Positions 34,746 to 45,721 are shown, numbered from the stretch's first letter. The stretch: 64,000 nucleotides of DNA from Paraspadella gotoi (GCA_051294375.1 JBJCIZ010000358.1:1-64000); one strand, 5' to 3'. The notes: a model not told the origin generated them from the letters alone. Made by a program: numbers and translations.

Positions 34746-35179
34746 ACAGTTAACGTTTATGTCGATGCAGTAAACCATGGCAATGCTTTCTTTCGTGTCA
34801 CTGGATTTGGCTAACGGGGTAAATTTGGCATAAAAAATTTTGCAGGAATCTAGAACTTTTAAAAATAATTGATATTTCTGGGAGAACTATTGCTGGCAAG
34901 ATTATTATACTTTTCATCAAAAGCATGGTTCAAGGCAGGAATCCGAGATTGTTCGCAATATGACTTAGATGGGGATGAGCATCGTTTCTAAACAACTCAT
35001 TGTTTTATATCAAATTTGGTAGCGTTTGATAGACAATTGCAAACATTATCTACATGCATAATTTCATCATAATCCGACAATCTGTTCAAAAGTAATCGCC
35101 AAAAAACAATCGCAAAAATCGCTCTTCAAACCGATCAACTTTTGGTTAAAATCGAGCTCCTTTTGATCCAACAAAGATT
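34746..35179. other. No gene recognised
   Basis: Nothing supported. Confidence 0.4.
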
Positions 35180-35885
35180 AGTACTATGCGCAGTACTAAG
35201 TTTTAGAACCGGCGTACAGTGAGATCCTGGGCCTGAATTTTTCAAAAAAATCCCGCTCGGTTAAAAATATTTTTTTATTATAAATTAACTATAAAATTAA
35301 TTTTTTAAAAATTTATTTGAATATTAAAATAATTTAAAAGTAATTTATATAATTTTAAATAAAATAAAATTATTTTATAATAAAATATATATTATTATCA
35401 GATTATATAATAATAATAAAATAATAATAATAATTATAATTAAAAAAATAAAATTAAAAAATAAAAATTTATATTTTATTTATTATTATTATTATTATTT
35501 TATTATTATTATTATTATTAAAAAAATAAAAAAATTAAAAATTATTTTTATTTATTATATTTAATATAATTATTATATTTTATTAAAATTAAAATTTTAT
35601 TTTAATCTTATATTTTTTAATTATATCATAATAAAAAAAATTATTGCAGTTTAAAGAAATTAGTTAATTTTATTATAAAATATAATTTTTAATACATATA
35701 TACTTTTTAATATATAGTACTACCTTTCTCGGATTAAATAAAAAAATTTATTTTTAATATTATAATTATATTTATATAAATATTTTTATATATTATATAA
35801 AAATATAAAAAAATTTAAAAATTATTTTTCTAGCATTTGGGACTCACCAGCAACACTGTGCGACGATTTTTGTTTTTAATAAGTT
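35180..35885 (+). repeat. AT-rich tandem duplicate, first copy
   Basis: From CAGTACTAAGTTTTAGAA, through GTACAGTGAGATCCTGGGCC, then about 550 bp of nearly pure A/T with (ATT)n and (TAA)n tracts, to CATTTGGGACTCACCAGCAA. Repeated almost identically at 35937-36625 with homopolymer-length differences. Confidence 0.85.
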
Positions 35886-35936
35886 TTTAAAGAGAGAGAT
35901 ATAACAAAAAAAGAAATTAAAGTTTAAAACTATGCG

Positions 35937-36625
35937 GCAGTACTAAGCTTTAGAAGCGCGAGGCGTACAGTGAGATCCTGGGCCTGAATTTTCAAAAAAA
36001 TCCCGCTCGGGTTAAAAATAATATTTTTTTATTATAAATTAACTATAAAATTAATTTTTTAAAAATTTATTTGAATATTAAAATAATTTAAAAGTAATTA
36101 TATAATTTTAAATAATAAAATTATTTTAATAAAATATATATTATTATCAGATTATATATAAATAATAAAATAATAATAATATATTATAATGAAAATAAAT
36201 AAAAAATAAAAATTTTATATTATTTATTATTATTATTATTACTTTATTATTATTTATTATTATTAATTATTAAAAATAAAAAAATTAAAAATTATTTTAT
36301 TTATTATATTTAATATAATTATTATATTTTATTAAAATTAAAATTTTATTTTAATCTTATATTTTTTAATTATATCATAATAAAAAAAATTATTGCAGTT
36401 TAAAGAAATTAGTTAACTTTTATTAATAAATATATTTTTAATACATATATACTTTTTAAAATATAGTACTACCTTTCTCGGATTAATAAAAATTTATTTT
36501 TAATATTAATTATATTTATATAAATATTTTTATATATTATATAAAAATATAAAAAATTTAAAAAATTATTTTTCTAGCATTTGGGACTCACCAGCAACAC
36601 TGTGCGACGACTTTTTGTTTTTATA
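35937..36625 (+). repeat. AT-rich tandem duplicate, second copy
   Basis: Starts CAGTACTAAGCTTTAGAAGC and ends with the same TTTGGGACTCACCAGCAA and GTGCGACGA block as the first copy. Confidence 0.85.
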
Positions 36626-36627
36626 AG

Positions 36628-36815
36628 TTTTATTGGACTTTTTTTAAATTTTGCATTATATTGAGAAAACGCTTTTGAATTAAGCCGCGCCTCTACCTGA
36701 TTTGAATAGTAAAAATCAATACAGTTTCTGCGTATAGTGTTCAAACTTGAAAAAAATGAAGGCTTGACATACTGCAGTTTTCACCTAAAAAACCAGTTCA
36801 TTTGATTGGGCTTTA
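36628..36815 (+). repeat. Gap-flanking duplicate, left copy
   Basis: ATTGGACTTTTTTTAAATTT through CACCTAAAAAACCAGTTCA; the same sequence resumes at the base right after the 25-N gap (37160). Confidence 0.9.
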
Positions 36816-37134
36816 TCAAGGGCAATTAAGATTGCAATAATCTTTAATTTTCGCTTTTGTTATCATCTGTACGAGAAGGCTATAAGGTTCGGAAACTGTA
36901 CTGATATGTATGATTTGGTCTTTTTTCTCAAGAGCCAGGATGTTTTCTTGGAAAGGGGAAAACGGCCTGACCAATCCATTTAAATACCATTTTTTGGGCA
37001 TGATAAAATAGGAATTTCGATCGCGCTCTACTCCATTGGCTTCCCAAGACGCCAAGCTTCGAAATCTGCCCATATGACATAATTTTTTTTGGCCTTGACT
37101 ATGCAGTTTTGAATAGAAGTGAAATATAAAGGAA

Positions 37135-37159
37135 NNNNNNNNNNNNNNNNNNNNNNNNN
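37135..37159. other. Assembly gap, 25 N
   Basis: Exactly 25 N, flanked by duplicated sequence (36628-36815 and 37160-37345). Confidence 0.99.
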
Positions 37160-37345
37160 ATTGGACTTTTTTTAAATTTTGCATTATATTGAGAAAACGC
37201 TTTTGAATTAAGCCCGCGCTCTACCTGATTTGAATAGTAAAAATCAATACAGTTTCTGTTAATAGTGTTCAAATTGAAAAAAATGAAGGCTTGACTATGC
37301 ACGTTTTCACCTAAAAAACCAGTTCAATTTGATTGTTTTCAATCT
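37160..37345 (+). repeat. Gap-flanking duplicate, right copy
   Basis: Matches 36628-36815 with a handful of single-base indels; begins exactly at the gap edge. Confidence 0.9.
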
Positions 37346-37461
37346 TGATCGGAGCTTCGATTCGAACGATGCGCATCTCTAACTTAGAGTAGCCAGTTTA
37401 AATTTTTATTTTTCCCGTAACTTCCGCTTATAATTATTTTTGTTTTCTATTCGGTCTGCAG

Positions 37462-37663
37462 TCCCAACATCGCTGTCATGATCCTGACGACGATGAGCAC
37501 CAACACTTCGCCTTTAAAGTCTTACGAATTTTCTGCCACCGCCGCCTCTGAGTCAACTCTCATCAAACTACAGGCTCCCACTGCCGATCATCTCCCGCCC
37601 TTTAATCCTATTCTCCCGCCATCGGCTATTTCTCAAATCTTGCTTTTGGCTAATCCCAACAAG
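37462..37663 (+). CDS. Gga: GGA clathrin adaptor, gamma-ear exon 2
   Basis: Bounded by TCTGCAG|T and AAG|GTAAGC. The first base completes the Ser codon split by the 29.7-kb intron; the exon ends in phase 0. Translation PNIAVMILTTMSTNTSPLKS, then a Phe-containing strand, then LIKLQAPTADHLPPFNPILP and ILLLANPNK. This is the beta-sandwich core of the GAE domain, where vertebrate GGAs have 'KVKLQPPSGTELPAFNPI' and 'QVLLLANPQKEKVRLRYKL'. The ear recruits accessory proteins with phenylalanine-based peptides at the trans-Golgi network. The next residues are supplied by the exon at 50081. Confidence 0.93.
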
Positions 37664-37784
37664 GTAAGCAACCAGACCGTCACTTATCACAGTTATTTAT
37701 CACAGTTATTTATCACATATTCCGCCTCTGTCGGTCCTTCCCATATAGTTTAGTAAGTCACATCATTTTAGAACAACTTAATTA

Positions 37785-38010
37785 TCGTAGGCAAATCCGA
37801 CATTGTTTGCTCAAACTTGTTACTCATAATTGCAGATAATTATTCTATTTATTCAGAGTTGCATAGATGAACTGAGAAAAAAATTTGTGTGTGGGGAAGA
37901 AAGCTTGTCATTAAGCTAGCTATAAAGTTTCGTTGGAATCGTGCAAATGAAAATGAGTTTTAATAGAAAAAACAATTCACATTTACATTTACTTAATTTT
38001 ATTATTAAAG
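37785..38010 (+). mobile_element. Family A R end with neighbouring internal fragment
   Basis: CGTAGGCAAATCCGACATTG plus TTTGCTCAAACTTGTTA at 37785-37822. About 80 bp on, an internal family A piece (TTTGTGTGTGGG, TATAAAGTTTCGTTGGAATC, AATGAGTTTTAATAG) follows out of its usual order, so the copy is rearranged. Confidence 0.6.
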
Positions 38011-38519
38011 TGTCGGTAACGTGACCTGTGACTTTTATTTTTATATTTCTTTCCCTCTCTCTTTTCCCTAGTCACTGATTCATAGTAGTGCCTGAATCTA
38101 GATTCAGATTTTCAAAAAACTTTCAAAATATAATCAGAACTATATTTAATGGAAATTAGTTATACAGCAGGTGGACCAAGTATGCTTAAAAGGTTAGTAA
38201 TAAAAATCGAGTGACTCGAATATGCAAATGAGATTAATGCGTCATCGTACGGTTGAATATAAGGCAAAAAAGGGCATAAACAATTTATTAATTATTATTT
38301 TTTAAAAAACAATGTTTTAATAGTTCTTTATGGGAATTCTGTATAATAAAAAATATTTTAAAAAGCTAATTTATCTAACAATATTAACATAATTATTGGA
38401 TGTAAATATATATGTTTTACTTCTTTTTTTTATTAATTTTTTTTATGAAATAGGTTTAACCACTATTTTTTTTTTTAATTTTGAAAAAATATTTAGCAAA
38501 AATATAACTTTTTTAAGAA
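38011..38519. other. No gene recognised
   Basis: AT-rich DNA without a supported feature. Confidence 0.4.
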
Positions 38520-39350
38520 AAAGGGCCATTCAATTCAACTTCAAAATAGGCTGAAATGGAGTACATAATGCCAGAAAGCTGAGCTCCTGGCGATTCCGAA
38601 AATGTATTCACTTTATACATTTGATGCATTCTACCCATTTATATCGGTTTTAATTATATATATAAAATAAAAGAAACCTATCTGAAGAGTTGCAGTCAAA
38701 TGAAAAGGCCAATGCATCTGATATTTTTTATGAATTTTTATTACTGAATTAAGAAAAGTGTAATAGAGAGACATTTTTAAATTTCAACTGTATCCCTGAA
38801 AATGAAAGTTTTTAAACTTCAACCGAATTCTTTCTAACTGGAAGTGTTTATCAAAATGTCTCTCTATTACATTTTTACAAATGTTTTTAAGATTGCTAAT
38901 CAAATTTTTAATTCAATATTATTGCAGTCATTTAGGCTGCAACTCTTCAAATTCAGTGTAGATTCATTGTAGCTCGAATTTCTTTACCATCTATTTAACT
39001 GAAGATTTTGTTCATGACTGGAAAACCAACAGAGTAACGAGATAATTGTTTAATTCTCCCCTTCTAAACTACCCCATAGCCGTGTTTTTAACTTCTTAAC
39101 GCTAGGAACTTTTTAACAACCAGATTGAAAAAACAAATCTTTAAAAAATGTGCTTACCATTTAACTTAACAATTTTGTTATTTACCGCATTTAAAAAATT
39201 TATTGAAAACAGAATGTTTACATATAATAAGAACTTATTTTTTTGTGATAACTGATGACTATAATGTATTTCTCGATATATTAGCTCTAACAAATAAATG
39301 ATTACGTATTGTTATGCTGAATACCTTTCCTCTTAAGGTCGGGATCACTC
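38520..39350 (+). repeat. Family D foldback-type repeat, uninterrupted copy
   Basis: Contains an internal inverted repeat: GAAGAGTTGCAG with CTGCAACTCTTC and, nested inside it, GTAATAGAGAGACATTTT with AAAATGTCTCTCTATTAC. The whole unit recurs in reverse at 45722-46345 continuing into 42810-42991, where it is split by the hAT-like element. The bases GTGCTTAC at 39150-39157 are the empty target site of that element. Confidence 0.85.
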
Positions 39351-39850
39351 AATTCAAATTATAATTAGGCCTAAAACCAGCTCTCGGAAAATTTCGAAAA
39401 GGAAAGCTCTGAGATTCGAAAATGTATTCACATTTACTATTTTTTTAAAGACGTAGTCGTTTTTTTTGATTTTTTTTGTAGCTATATAAAAAAAAAGAAA
39501 CCCATTTGAAAAGAAGAAATTGCAGCCCAAACGTGTAACGGCGGTTTTCCATGAAATTTAGCATAATTACCTTTGTGGTCACGGACTCCAATTCTAATGA
39601 AAAGATACTTTCAAAATTTGCATTCCTTCATAAGAAATTTGATTTTTTTTAATCATTTTTTGGATTTTAATTCCTTGAAATATTGAAACGAAAAACGTTT
39701 TTCCAAAAACGCGCTCATAAAACTCCCCACCTTTTCCTTTCTTGCCCAAGATATTTTTTCTTCAAGAAGAGTCCAAAACGGTTTGAAGCTGCAACTCTTC
39801 GTTTTTAACTTCTCTTCGTCAAGAAAGTTAAATTCTTTACTCATTACTCT
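39351..39850 (+). repeat. Diverged family D fragments
   Basis: Shares GATCACTCAATTCAAATTAT-type start, CTCTGAGATTCGAAAATGTA and AAATTGCAGCCC with the start of 38520-39350, and GAAGCTGCAACTCTTC near 39784. A 112-codon - strand ORF overlapping here (39653-39991) has no recognisable domain. Confidence 0.45.
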
Positions 39851-40546
39851 TGCAAGATTCACCAAAAACATACACAAGCACGGGATGTGATGATGGAATT
39901 TGTTCAACTCCGAAGTCTTAAAAAAATGGCTTACTGTTTTAATAATTTGGATTTGATTTTTTTTTTCAAGATTCCCGAGAAAATAGGGCAAACTCTTTAT
40001 GATAAAACATTTACATAAAACTAAAAGTCAAATTGAAAAAAATTCGATAATTTTTTAACTCATAAAACTCATAAAAGCTAAAAACCCTTCTGGAAAATGT
40101 GTAGAGTAGTTTATTTTAAGACTTATTAGTGATACAGCTCCAAGTACGTACTTGCAACAAAAAGAAAAAATATAGAGAAGTAGAAATTGAGCTTACTGTA
40201 AAAAACGAGTTTAAAGCTAAAAATTTGGTAGAAAATTTAGCTTACATTTAAAAAATTATTTTCTCTTGAAAATCTAGTTTACCTAAGAAAAAATTTTGTT
40301 TTAAATTTTATGAACATTTTTGGTAAGAATTTTTAAAAGTTTTTGATTATTTTTAAATAGAAATCCTTCTTACGGGATGCGAGAAAATGATTAAGATACA
40401 TAAATTGAGTTCTTCAATTTTAAGTTTGAGTGACCCTGGCCTTTAATTGGTTCAGGCAAGTAGAATACAACAATACTTTATGAGTCAGATTCTGAAAATG
40501 AATTGGAAAAGATGATTTTTGATACTTCTTTTTCTGACTAATTTTT
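39851..40546. other. AT-rich, no gene recognised
   Basis: Nothing supported apart from the unassigned ORF mentioned for the preceding entry. Confidence 0.4.
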
Positions 40547-41230
40547 AGTCGGATCTGCTTATCAGCAGATCCCGACTCTATAATTCACCTTGTCCGACCG
40601 TTGGTCTGCCCCCTCAATATTGTCGGGCACTAACTTATATCATGTCAGAACATAGAATTATGATAAATTATGCAAAAAAATGATGTCGTCCGTCCCACCT
40701 TAGCAAAAAACACAATTACTCGTGATTGAATGATGGATTTGAATGAAATTTTGTGTGTGGGTTGGAAAGTGTGTGATTGAGCTGGATATAAAGTTTCGAT
40801 GGATTCGTCCGAGTGGAAATGAGTTTTAAATGGAAAAAACTAAAAAATATAATTCACTATTTGAACACCAATTGCTCATGAGTGGATGGGGCGATTGACT
40901 GGAATTTTGTATTGAGTAGGGAAATGTGTGATTAAACAGGAAACCAAGTTTTGATGGAATCGTTTGAGTGGTAAATGAAGTTTATATGGAATAAATAACT
41001 CGTGATTGGCTGATTGGATCGGAATGAAATTTTGTGTATGGGTAGAACATGTGTGATGAAGCTGGATAGAAATTTTTGACGGAATCATGTGAGGATATGA
41101 GTTTAAATGGAAAAAACATAAGTCGCATTTACTAAAATTTTTTTACTTATTTTAACCAATAAATACTCTAATTAATCATAATTGGATGGCTAGATTGAGT
41201 TCAATAAAATTAATTTTTTTTACAAATAAT
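40547..41230 (+). mobile_element. Family A copy, L end and body
   Basis: Hairpin at 40547-40577, then TATAATTCACCTTGTCC, CAATATTGTCGGGCACTAAC, ATCATGTCAGAACAT, CACCTTAGCAAAAAACAC, and three tandem versions of a roughly 110-bp unit containing GAATTTTGTGTNTGGGTAG, GAGCTGGATA and AATGAGTTTAAATGG. No minisatellite or R end follows before unrelated sequence. Confidence 0.75.
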
Positions 41231-41334
41231 GTTCACTGATGGTATGTTGTTCGTAATTGACTTTTAGAATTTTCGTATGTAACTTTACTACGCGCCTTAG
41301 TAATCATTGTGTTAGTGACAGAACCGTTCAATAT

Positions 41335-41590
41335 AAGCAGTCCCTGAGCTTCGGATCAGGCTGTAACACCGTGTTACAGGCGGGTTAAGTGCCCCGTCCC
41401 TCTACTGCTAGGCGAACCCCGGACCTTTGGGTTGGGAGGCGAATGACTTGCCTCCCGCACCAATGGCCGCTGATGAACGGTTGGTAGATTTTAATCCACC
41501 ATACATCCGCCCTCCCGTAGGGAGAAATCTGTTGCGTCTCTTCAATGAATTGTTGTTGTTGGTGGAAAGTGCATCGCCAGCTTGAGGCAT
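41335..41590. other. GC-rich island with two hairpins and open frames on both strands
   Basis: CTGTAACAC..GTGTTACAG (about 41360-41380) and GGGAGGC..GCCTCCC (about 41429-41456) are perfect hairpins. A + strand frame reads ANPGPLGWEANDLPPAPMAA then ERLVDFNPPYIRPP before a stop at 41584; the - strand is open for 60 codons over the same bases. It looks like the structured end of a mobile element, but I do not recognise which. Confidence 0.35.
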
Positions 41591-42174
41591 GTCGCCTGAA
41601 AGTGTTGTTGTTGTTGTTGATGTAATAAATAATAATAAGAGTGAGGAGAAGGTGAAGAATTGTGACGATGTAAGAGAAGTAGAAAAGAAGTGAGACGAGC
41701 TTTCTCCTGATCCACTTTTATCATCGCCCGGACCAACTTGACCTTATGGTCGCCTCGGCCCTATTACTGTGTTCGGTCAATTTAAGGTCATTGCCAATGC
41801 TAGGGCAAAGTGACCGTGTGGATTGACCGGCTCGGAGAAAGAGGAGAGAGGAAGGGTTTAGAGAGAGAGACCGGTGGTAAGTCGCCTCAATGTTATCATT
41901 TTGCTATCGCAACATCGAGTTTTTATTTTGTTCTTTCTTCTCGTCACTCTTTATTTTTCATTATTTCCTTTCTATTCTTTCTTTCCTTTCTATTCTTTCT
42001 TTATTATTTATTCTTTTTGTTTTTTTTTTCTGTTTATAAATTAATTTTCTTTTCTCAAATTTTATATTTTTTAGTATCAAAATTTGTCGTCAATCCAGAT
42101 TTTTCTTATGCGATTGCGTCGATTTTTATGATTTTAAGATTTTTTAGTTTACATTTAAAATAGTCTTTTTAGAG
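41591..42174. other. Low-complexity spacer
   Basis: A (TTG)n tract at about 41600-41620, then TC- and T-rich DNA. Part of 42030-42120 resembles 3835-3935 (TCAAAATTTGTCGTCA... and CTTATGCGAT), a further minor repeat. Confidence 0.4.
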
Positions 42175-42610
42175 GGAGACACTATCATCGAAATAATTTT
42201 TTTTCTCGGAAAAAGTGTAGTCCATCGTACAAAAATATATATGCTTTTAATTAATTAGGGACTATCATCGGAAACCTCTCAAGCAATATCTGTTGTCAAA
42301 AATCATTTCTTTAGGTGATATAAGGCTTTTCTCTATTTCAGACTCACTTTGTCGAGCTATATTCCAGGAACTTTATGATGAATTTACTTTTTATTTTAAA
42401 TATTGTTAAACAACTGGATACCAAGCATGGATTAAATACAAATTTGTTCTAAAAAGGTTTTACTGTATCTGATTTTTTGAAAACTAGCTTAAAATATATA
42501 GGGAATCATGGGGAATCACTACCATTCTAATTAAATATAATGATTGATATTATAACGCACTTGATGTGTTCGGGATTTCATCCGCAACGATCCACAAAAT
42601 AAGTAAATGC
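42175..42610 (+). repeat. Family C repeat, copy 2
   Basis: Collinear with 32955-33420: CATCGAAATAATT, CTCGGAAAAAGTG, GATATAAGGCTTTTCT, GACTCACTTTGT, AACTGGATACCAAGCATGG. Confidence 0.6.
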
Positions 42611-42809
42611 TAAAATGATTTTCAAATTAATTTTTTTTCTAACACCCCGATAAGAACCATTTACTAAGTAAATTATTTTTTTAACTGCGATTTTGAAGTG
42701 GTTTAACTTATTGAATAATTTTTTTCTTTTTAAAATTTCATTTTACCGTATTTGAGAGGTAAAAATAATTAAATAAAGCCAAAAAACTCCGCTTAGCGTT
42801 TGATTCATC

Positions 42810-42999
42810 TTAAGAGGAAAGGTCATTCAGCATAACAATACGTAATCATTGATGTGTTAGAGCTAATATATCGAGAAATACATTATAGTCATCAGTAATC
42901 ACAAAAAAATAAGTTCTTATTTATTTGTGTTCATTCTGTTTTCAATAATTTTTTTAAAATGGGTAAATAACAAAATTGTTAAATTAAATGGGTAAGCAC
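42810..42999 (-). repeat. Family D, reverse copy, distal segment
   Basis: Reverse complement of 39150-39350 (CTTAAGAGGAAAGG, CATAACAATACGTAATCATT, GTTAGAGCTAATATATCGAG). Ends in GTAAGCAC (42992-42999), the left target-site duplication of the hAT-like element. Confidence 0.85.
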
Positions 43000-43381
43000 T
43001 AGGGCGGATCATATGCATATATAATTTTCCAAAATATGTTGCCTGTCGGTGATTCCTTTACCTAATATAGTTTTATTTGATATCACAATAATAATTTCCA
43101 AAAAAATATTCAGGATCCACTGCAGATTTTACAATTTTTTAAGAAATCATCATTTGCGAACTGTGATTGGTGGAAATTGGTCACGTGACCATCGAATTTT
43201 ATTTTTGGTATTATATTTACTAAATAAAAAGTTGTTTTTCAGTTAAGCAATGGAAATTTTATATATTTAAAGCAATACATTAAGATTTATGAACAATATC
43301 AAGGAAAATAAACAAGAAAAAGAAATAAATAAAGCCCCAGACTGGACATACAATCGACTTATCTCTCTTTCTTATTTTCTC

Positions 43382-43382
43382 A

Positions 43383-43424
<42 letters not shown>
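43382..43424. repeat. (CT)n microsatellite
   Basis: Nearly uninterrupted CT dinucleotides inside the hAT-like element. Confidence 0.95.
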
Positions 43425-43427
<3 letters not shown>

Positions 43428-44101
43428 GAAGAATTTTATTTTCTCGCACGCGGAAACTAAAGTTCAAGCGTCCCCCGTCCAAAAATGAGTCGACAAGAGT
43501 TTCAAAATGTATGTTTATTGAGAGAAAATAGAAAAAAAACATGGTTTAGAAACTCATAGAAACAAGTTTCAGACAGTGATAGAAGGAGAAGACAAGGCGA
43601 GATATTCTTCACTTTTTCTCATTCTAAAATCGTAAATTTTAGACAAAAAAAATGAAATGAAATTACATTACGGATTTTTCATTTAATATTTTAAGAATCC
43701 AGATTTTTTCCCTTTTTTCGTTAGAGAAGACGCGAAGGGCGATGAAACATCGTCGATCGATGGAGATTGTTCTAGTTGACGAATTTGATTATAAAGAGGA
43801 GAAATCGCTAGAGCTACGGAGAAAACAATGAGCGGCGCTATTGCATCACGCATAAAATGGGGTATATTTTTTTGAAATCTAGTAAACAAAAATATTTTGG
43901 AATCTTCTTTACCAATTTTTTTAAATTTCAGATTTTTTTTTTAATTTTTTTTCCTTAATTTTTTTTTCAAACAATTTTTATTGCATAAAAAGGTTTTTAT
44001 TAAATAATTCATACAAAATATCGAGATTGGTTTATTTTATTAAACATTGCATTCGAAATTCAAATGGTAAGATGGTAAGAAAGAGTAAATAAGAATAAGG
44101 A

Positions 44102-44103
<2 letters not shown>

Positions 44104-44133
<30 letters not shown>
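44104..44133. repeat. (GA)n microsatellite
   Basis: Uninterrupted AG dinucleotides inside the hAT-like element. Confidence 0.95.
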
Positions 44134-44137
<4 letters not shown>

Positions 44138-45059
44138 AAAGAATAGAGACTCTCAAAAACTTCTTCAAAGCAAAACATCTTGTTAAGGTATAGTTGCCAC
44201 TGTAAAACCATTGTCAGCAGAATATTGGAGTCCGGTATCAATAGAATCTAAAATTTATTATAAAAAGACAGATGTTATCGAAAAAGAAAATAAAAACAAC
44301 TAAATACGTTCTCAAAGATTTTCAAGAAGACTTCTCATTTGTGCGAGCCATACCGTGAGACGTATCCATGAATTTCAGTAACCAGTTGGAAGGTCTTTTC
44401 ATCCTCTTGAATTCGCCGTATGCGAACGAAAAATTTGTTCAGGGAAAATTAATAAAACGAAGAAAAGATAACTGAAATCGCAAATTCCAATGCGGTAAAC
44501 TATTCCTTTTCGGTTTTACCCCAAATCAGGATTCATTTTATTACAGGTCGATTTACGAAATTTTTTTAAGAAAGAGGAAAAAAATTATTTGTTTTGAACA
44601 GCGAAGCCACGAGACGGGTTGCGTAGTTTTTACGGGGCATATCTTTGTACAATACCATAGTAAAAACTATAACTATTGTGGACGACACCACACCGATGAA
44701 GTGGCCAGATATTATATATTCTCTCCCTCTTTGCCAACAATATATCGTTCAAATTTTAAGGTCACACGGTAATTTTTTTATTATAAAAAGCGAGAGACTT
44801 TTGTATTTAACACTCTTGAATGTCGCCTAAAATCATGTCTCTAATAAAACATTTTCCGTTTCTTCACTATTTTCTTTTATTATTTTCTTAGTTTTATATT
44901 TGAATCTTCCCAGATCTGTGCTAAAATTTTAATAACAATAATTTTTTCCTGAATGACGTGAAGGATAATTCTTTAAATCCTTTAATAATTTTCGATAATA
45001 ATCATATCCATGGTATATCCTTTCGTTACGTTGTTGTATAGAGATTTACAAAGAATTTT

Positions 45060-45420
45060 TGAATTGTTACAACCGATTTTATTATTAGAAATGCAGACAT
45101 GTTTCGACTCTGAGATTTTGAATCTTCCTCAGCGCTTATTGACAGTATAATTGGAATAATGGAATAATTTGTGAGTTAAAGAAAGAGAGAGAGAGAGAGA
45201 CAGAAAAGGTTAAAGTTTCCAACAAAGAATTGAGACAGATTAGTGGTCAGTGTAGAGGACAGATTTAGTTTAGGCAGATTGAATAAGTGGTGAAAGAAGT
45301 GAAATTTGGTGAAAGGTGAGAGAGAGAGAGAGAGAGAGAAAGAAATAAACAATTAAATTTGAACAATCTAGCCTAAACTAAATCTGTCCTCGACACTGAC
45401 CACTAATCTGTCTCAAATCT
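45060..45420 (-). repeat. Hammerhead-bearing repeat, copy 2, with a 50-bp inverted repeat
   Basis: On the - strand: GACCACTAATCTG block, CT tract, the same block again, TTCTTTGTTGGAAACTTT, CT tract, CACAAATTATTCC, and the hammerhead core. Arms 45232-45281 and 45364-45414 are near-perfect inverted copies of the GTGGTCAG...GAGGACAG block around a GA-rich loop; the other copies carry this block without such a perfect partner. Confidence 0.7.
45096..45135 (-). ncRNA. Hammerhead ribozyme-like core
   Basis: On the - strand CTGAGGA (45132-45126; position 7 of the core is free to vary), stem II GATTC/GAGTC with one G.U pair, GAAA (45105-45102), then ACATGT followed by C. TGC after the putative cleavage site can pair with GCG before CTGAGGA as stem I (T.G, G-C, C-G). 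Confidence 0.6.
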
Positions 45421-45721
45421 TTTCCAAAAAATATAAATTTTAAGAGTTACTAACTGTATGTACTAATAAATATTACTGTTGAGATAAGACAATGCAGATT
45501 TTAATTTATTTGCCAATATTTCAATTTATATTGAGAAATCATTTGTCCTTTAATCTCATTTGCATATTATAGTGCGGTTAAACTTTAAAACGTAAATATT
45601 CAATAATGCGCTTTACATTTAAAAAAAAAATAACTTCATATACATATTTAGGTACATGGAAGGTACAGGAATCACAGACAGGCAAGGCCTAACTCGGAAA
45701 TCGATCCGGCCTAGTAAGCAC

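Larger units (their letters stand above)
7788..37461 (+). other. Gga: GGA intron of 29.7 kb
   Basis: Donor GTATAT at 7788 and acceptor TCTGCAG at 37455-37461. The codon is split AG|T and reads Ser, so the joined frame runs from ICYPS into PNIAVMILTTMS with no gap relative to the gamma-ear fold. The intron holds the Ty3-type element, the BEL/Pao-like relic, families A, B and C and several duplications. All intact features inside it are mobile DNA or repeats. Confidence 0.8.
43000..45713. mobile_element. hAT-like non-autonomous DNA transposon, 2,714 bp
   Basis: Starts TAGGGCGGATC and ends GATCCGGCCTA, an 11-bp terminal inverted repeat with one mismatch and the TAG-G start typical of hAT. It is flanked by perfect 8-bp direct repeats GTAAGCAC (42992-42999 and 45714-45721), the hAT duplication length. 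The flanks are one family D repeat cut in two; the paralogous uninterrupted repeat at 39150-39157 has the 8 bp once. No ORF above about 70 codons and no transposase motif, so it is non-autonomous. A hammerhead-bearing repeat is nested at 45060-45420. Confidence 0.85.
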
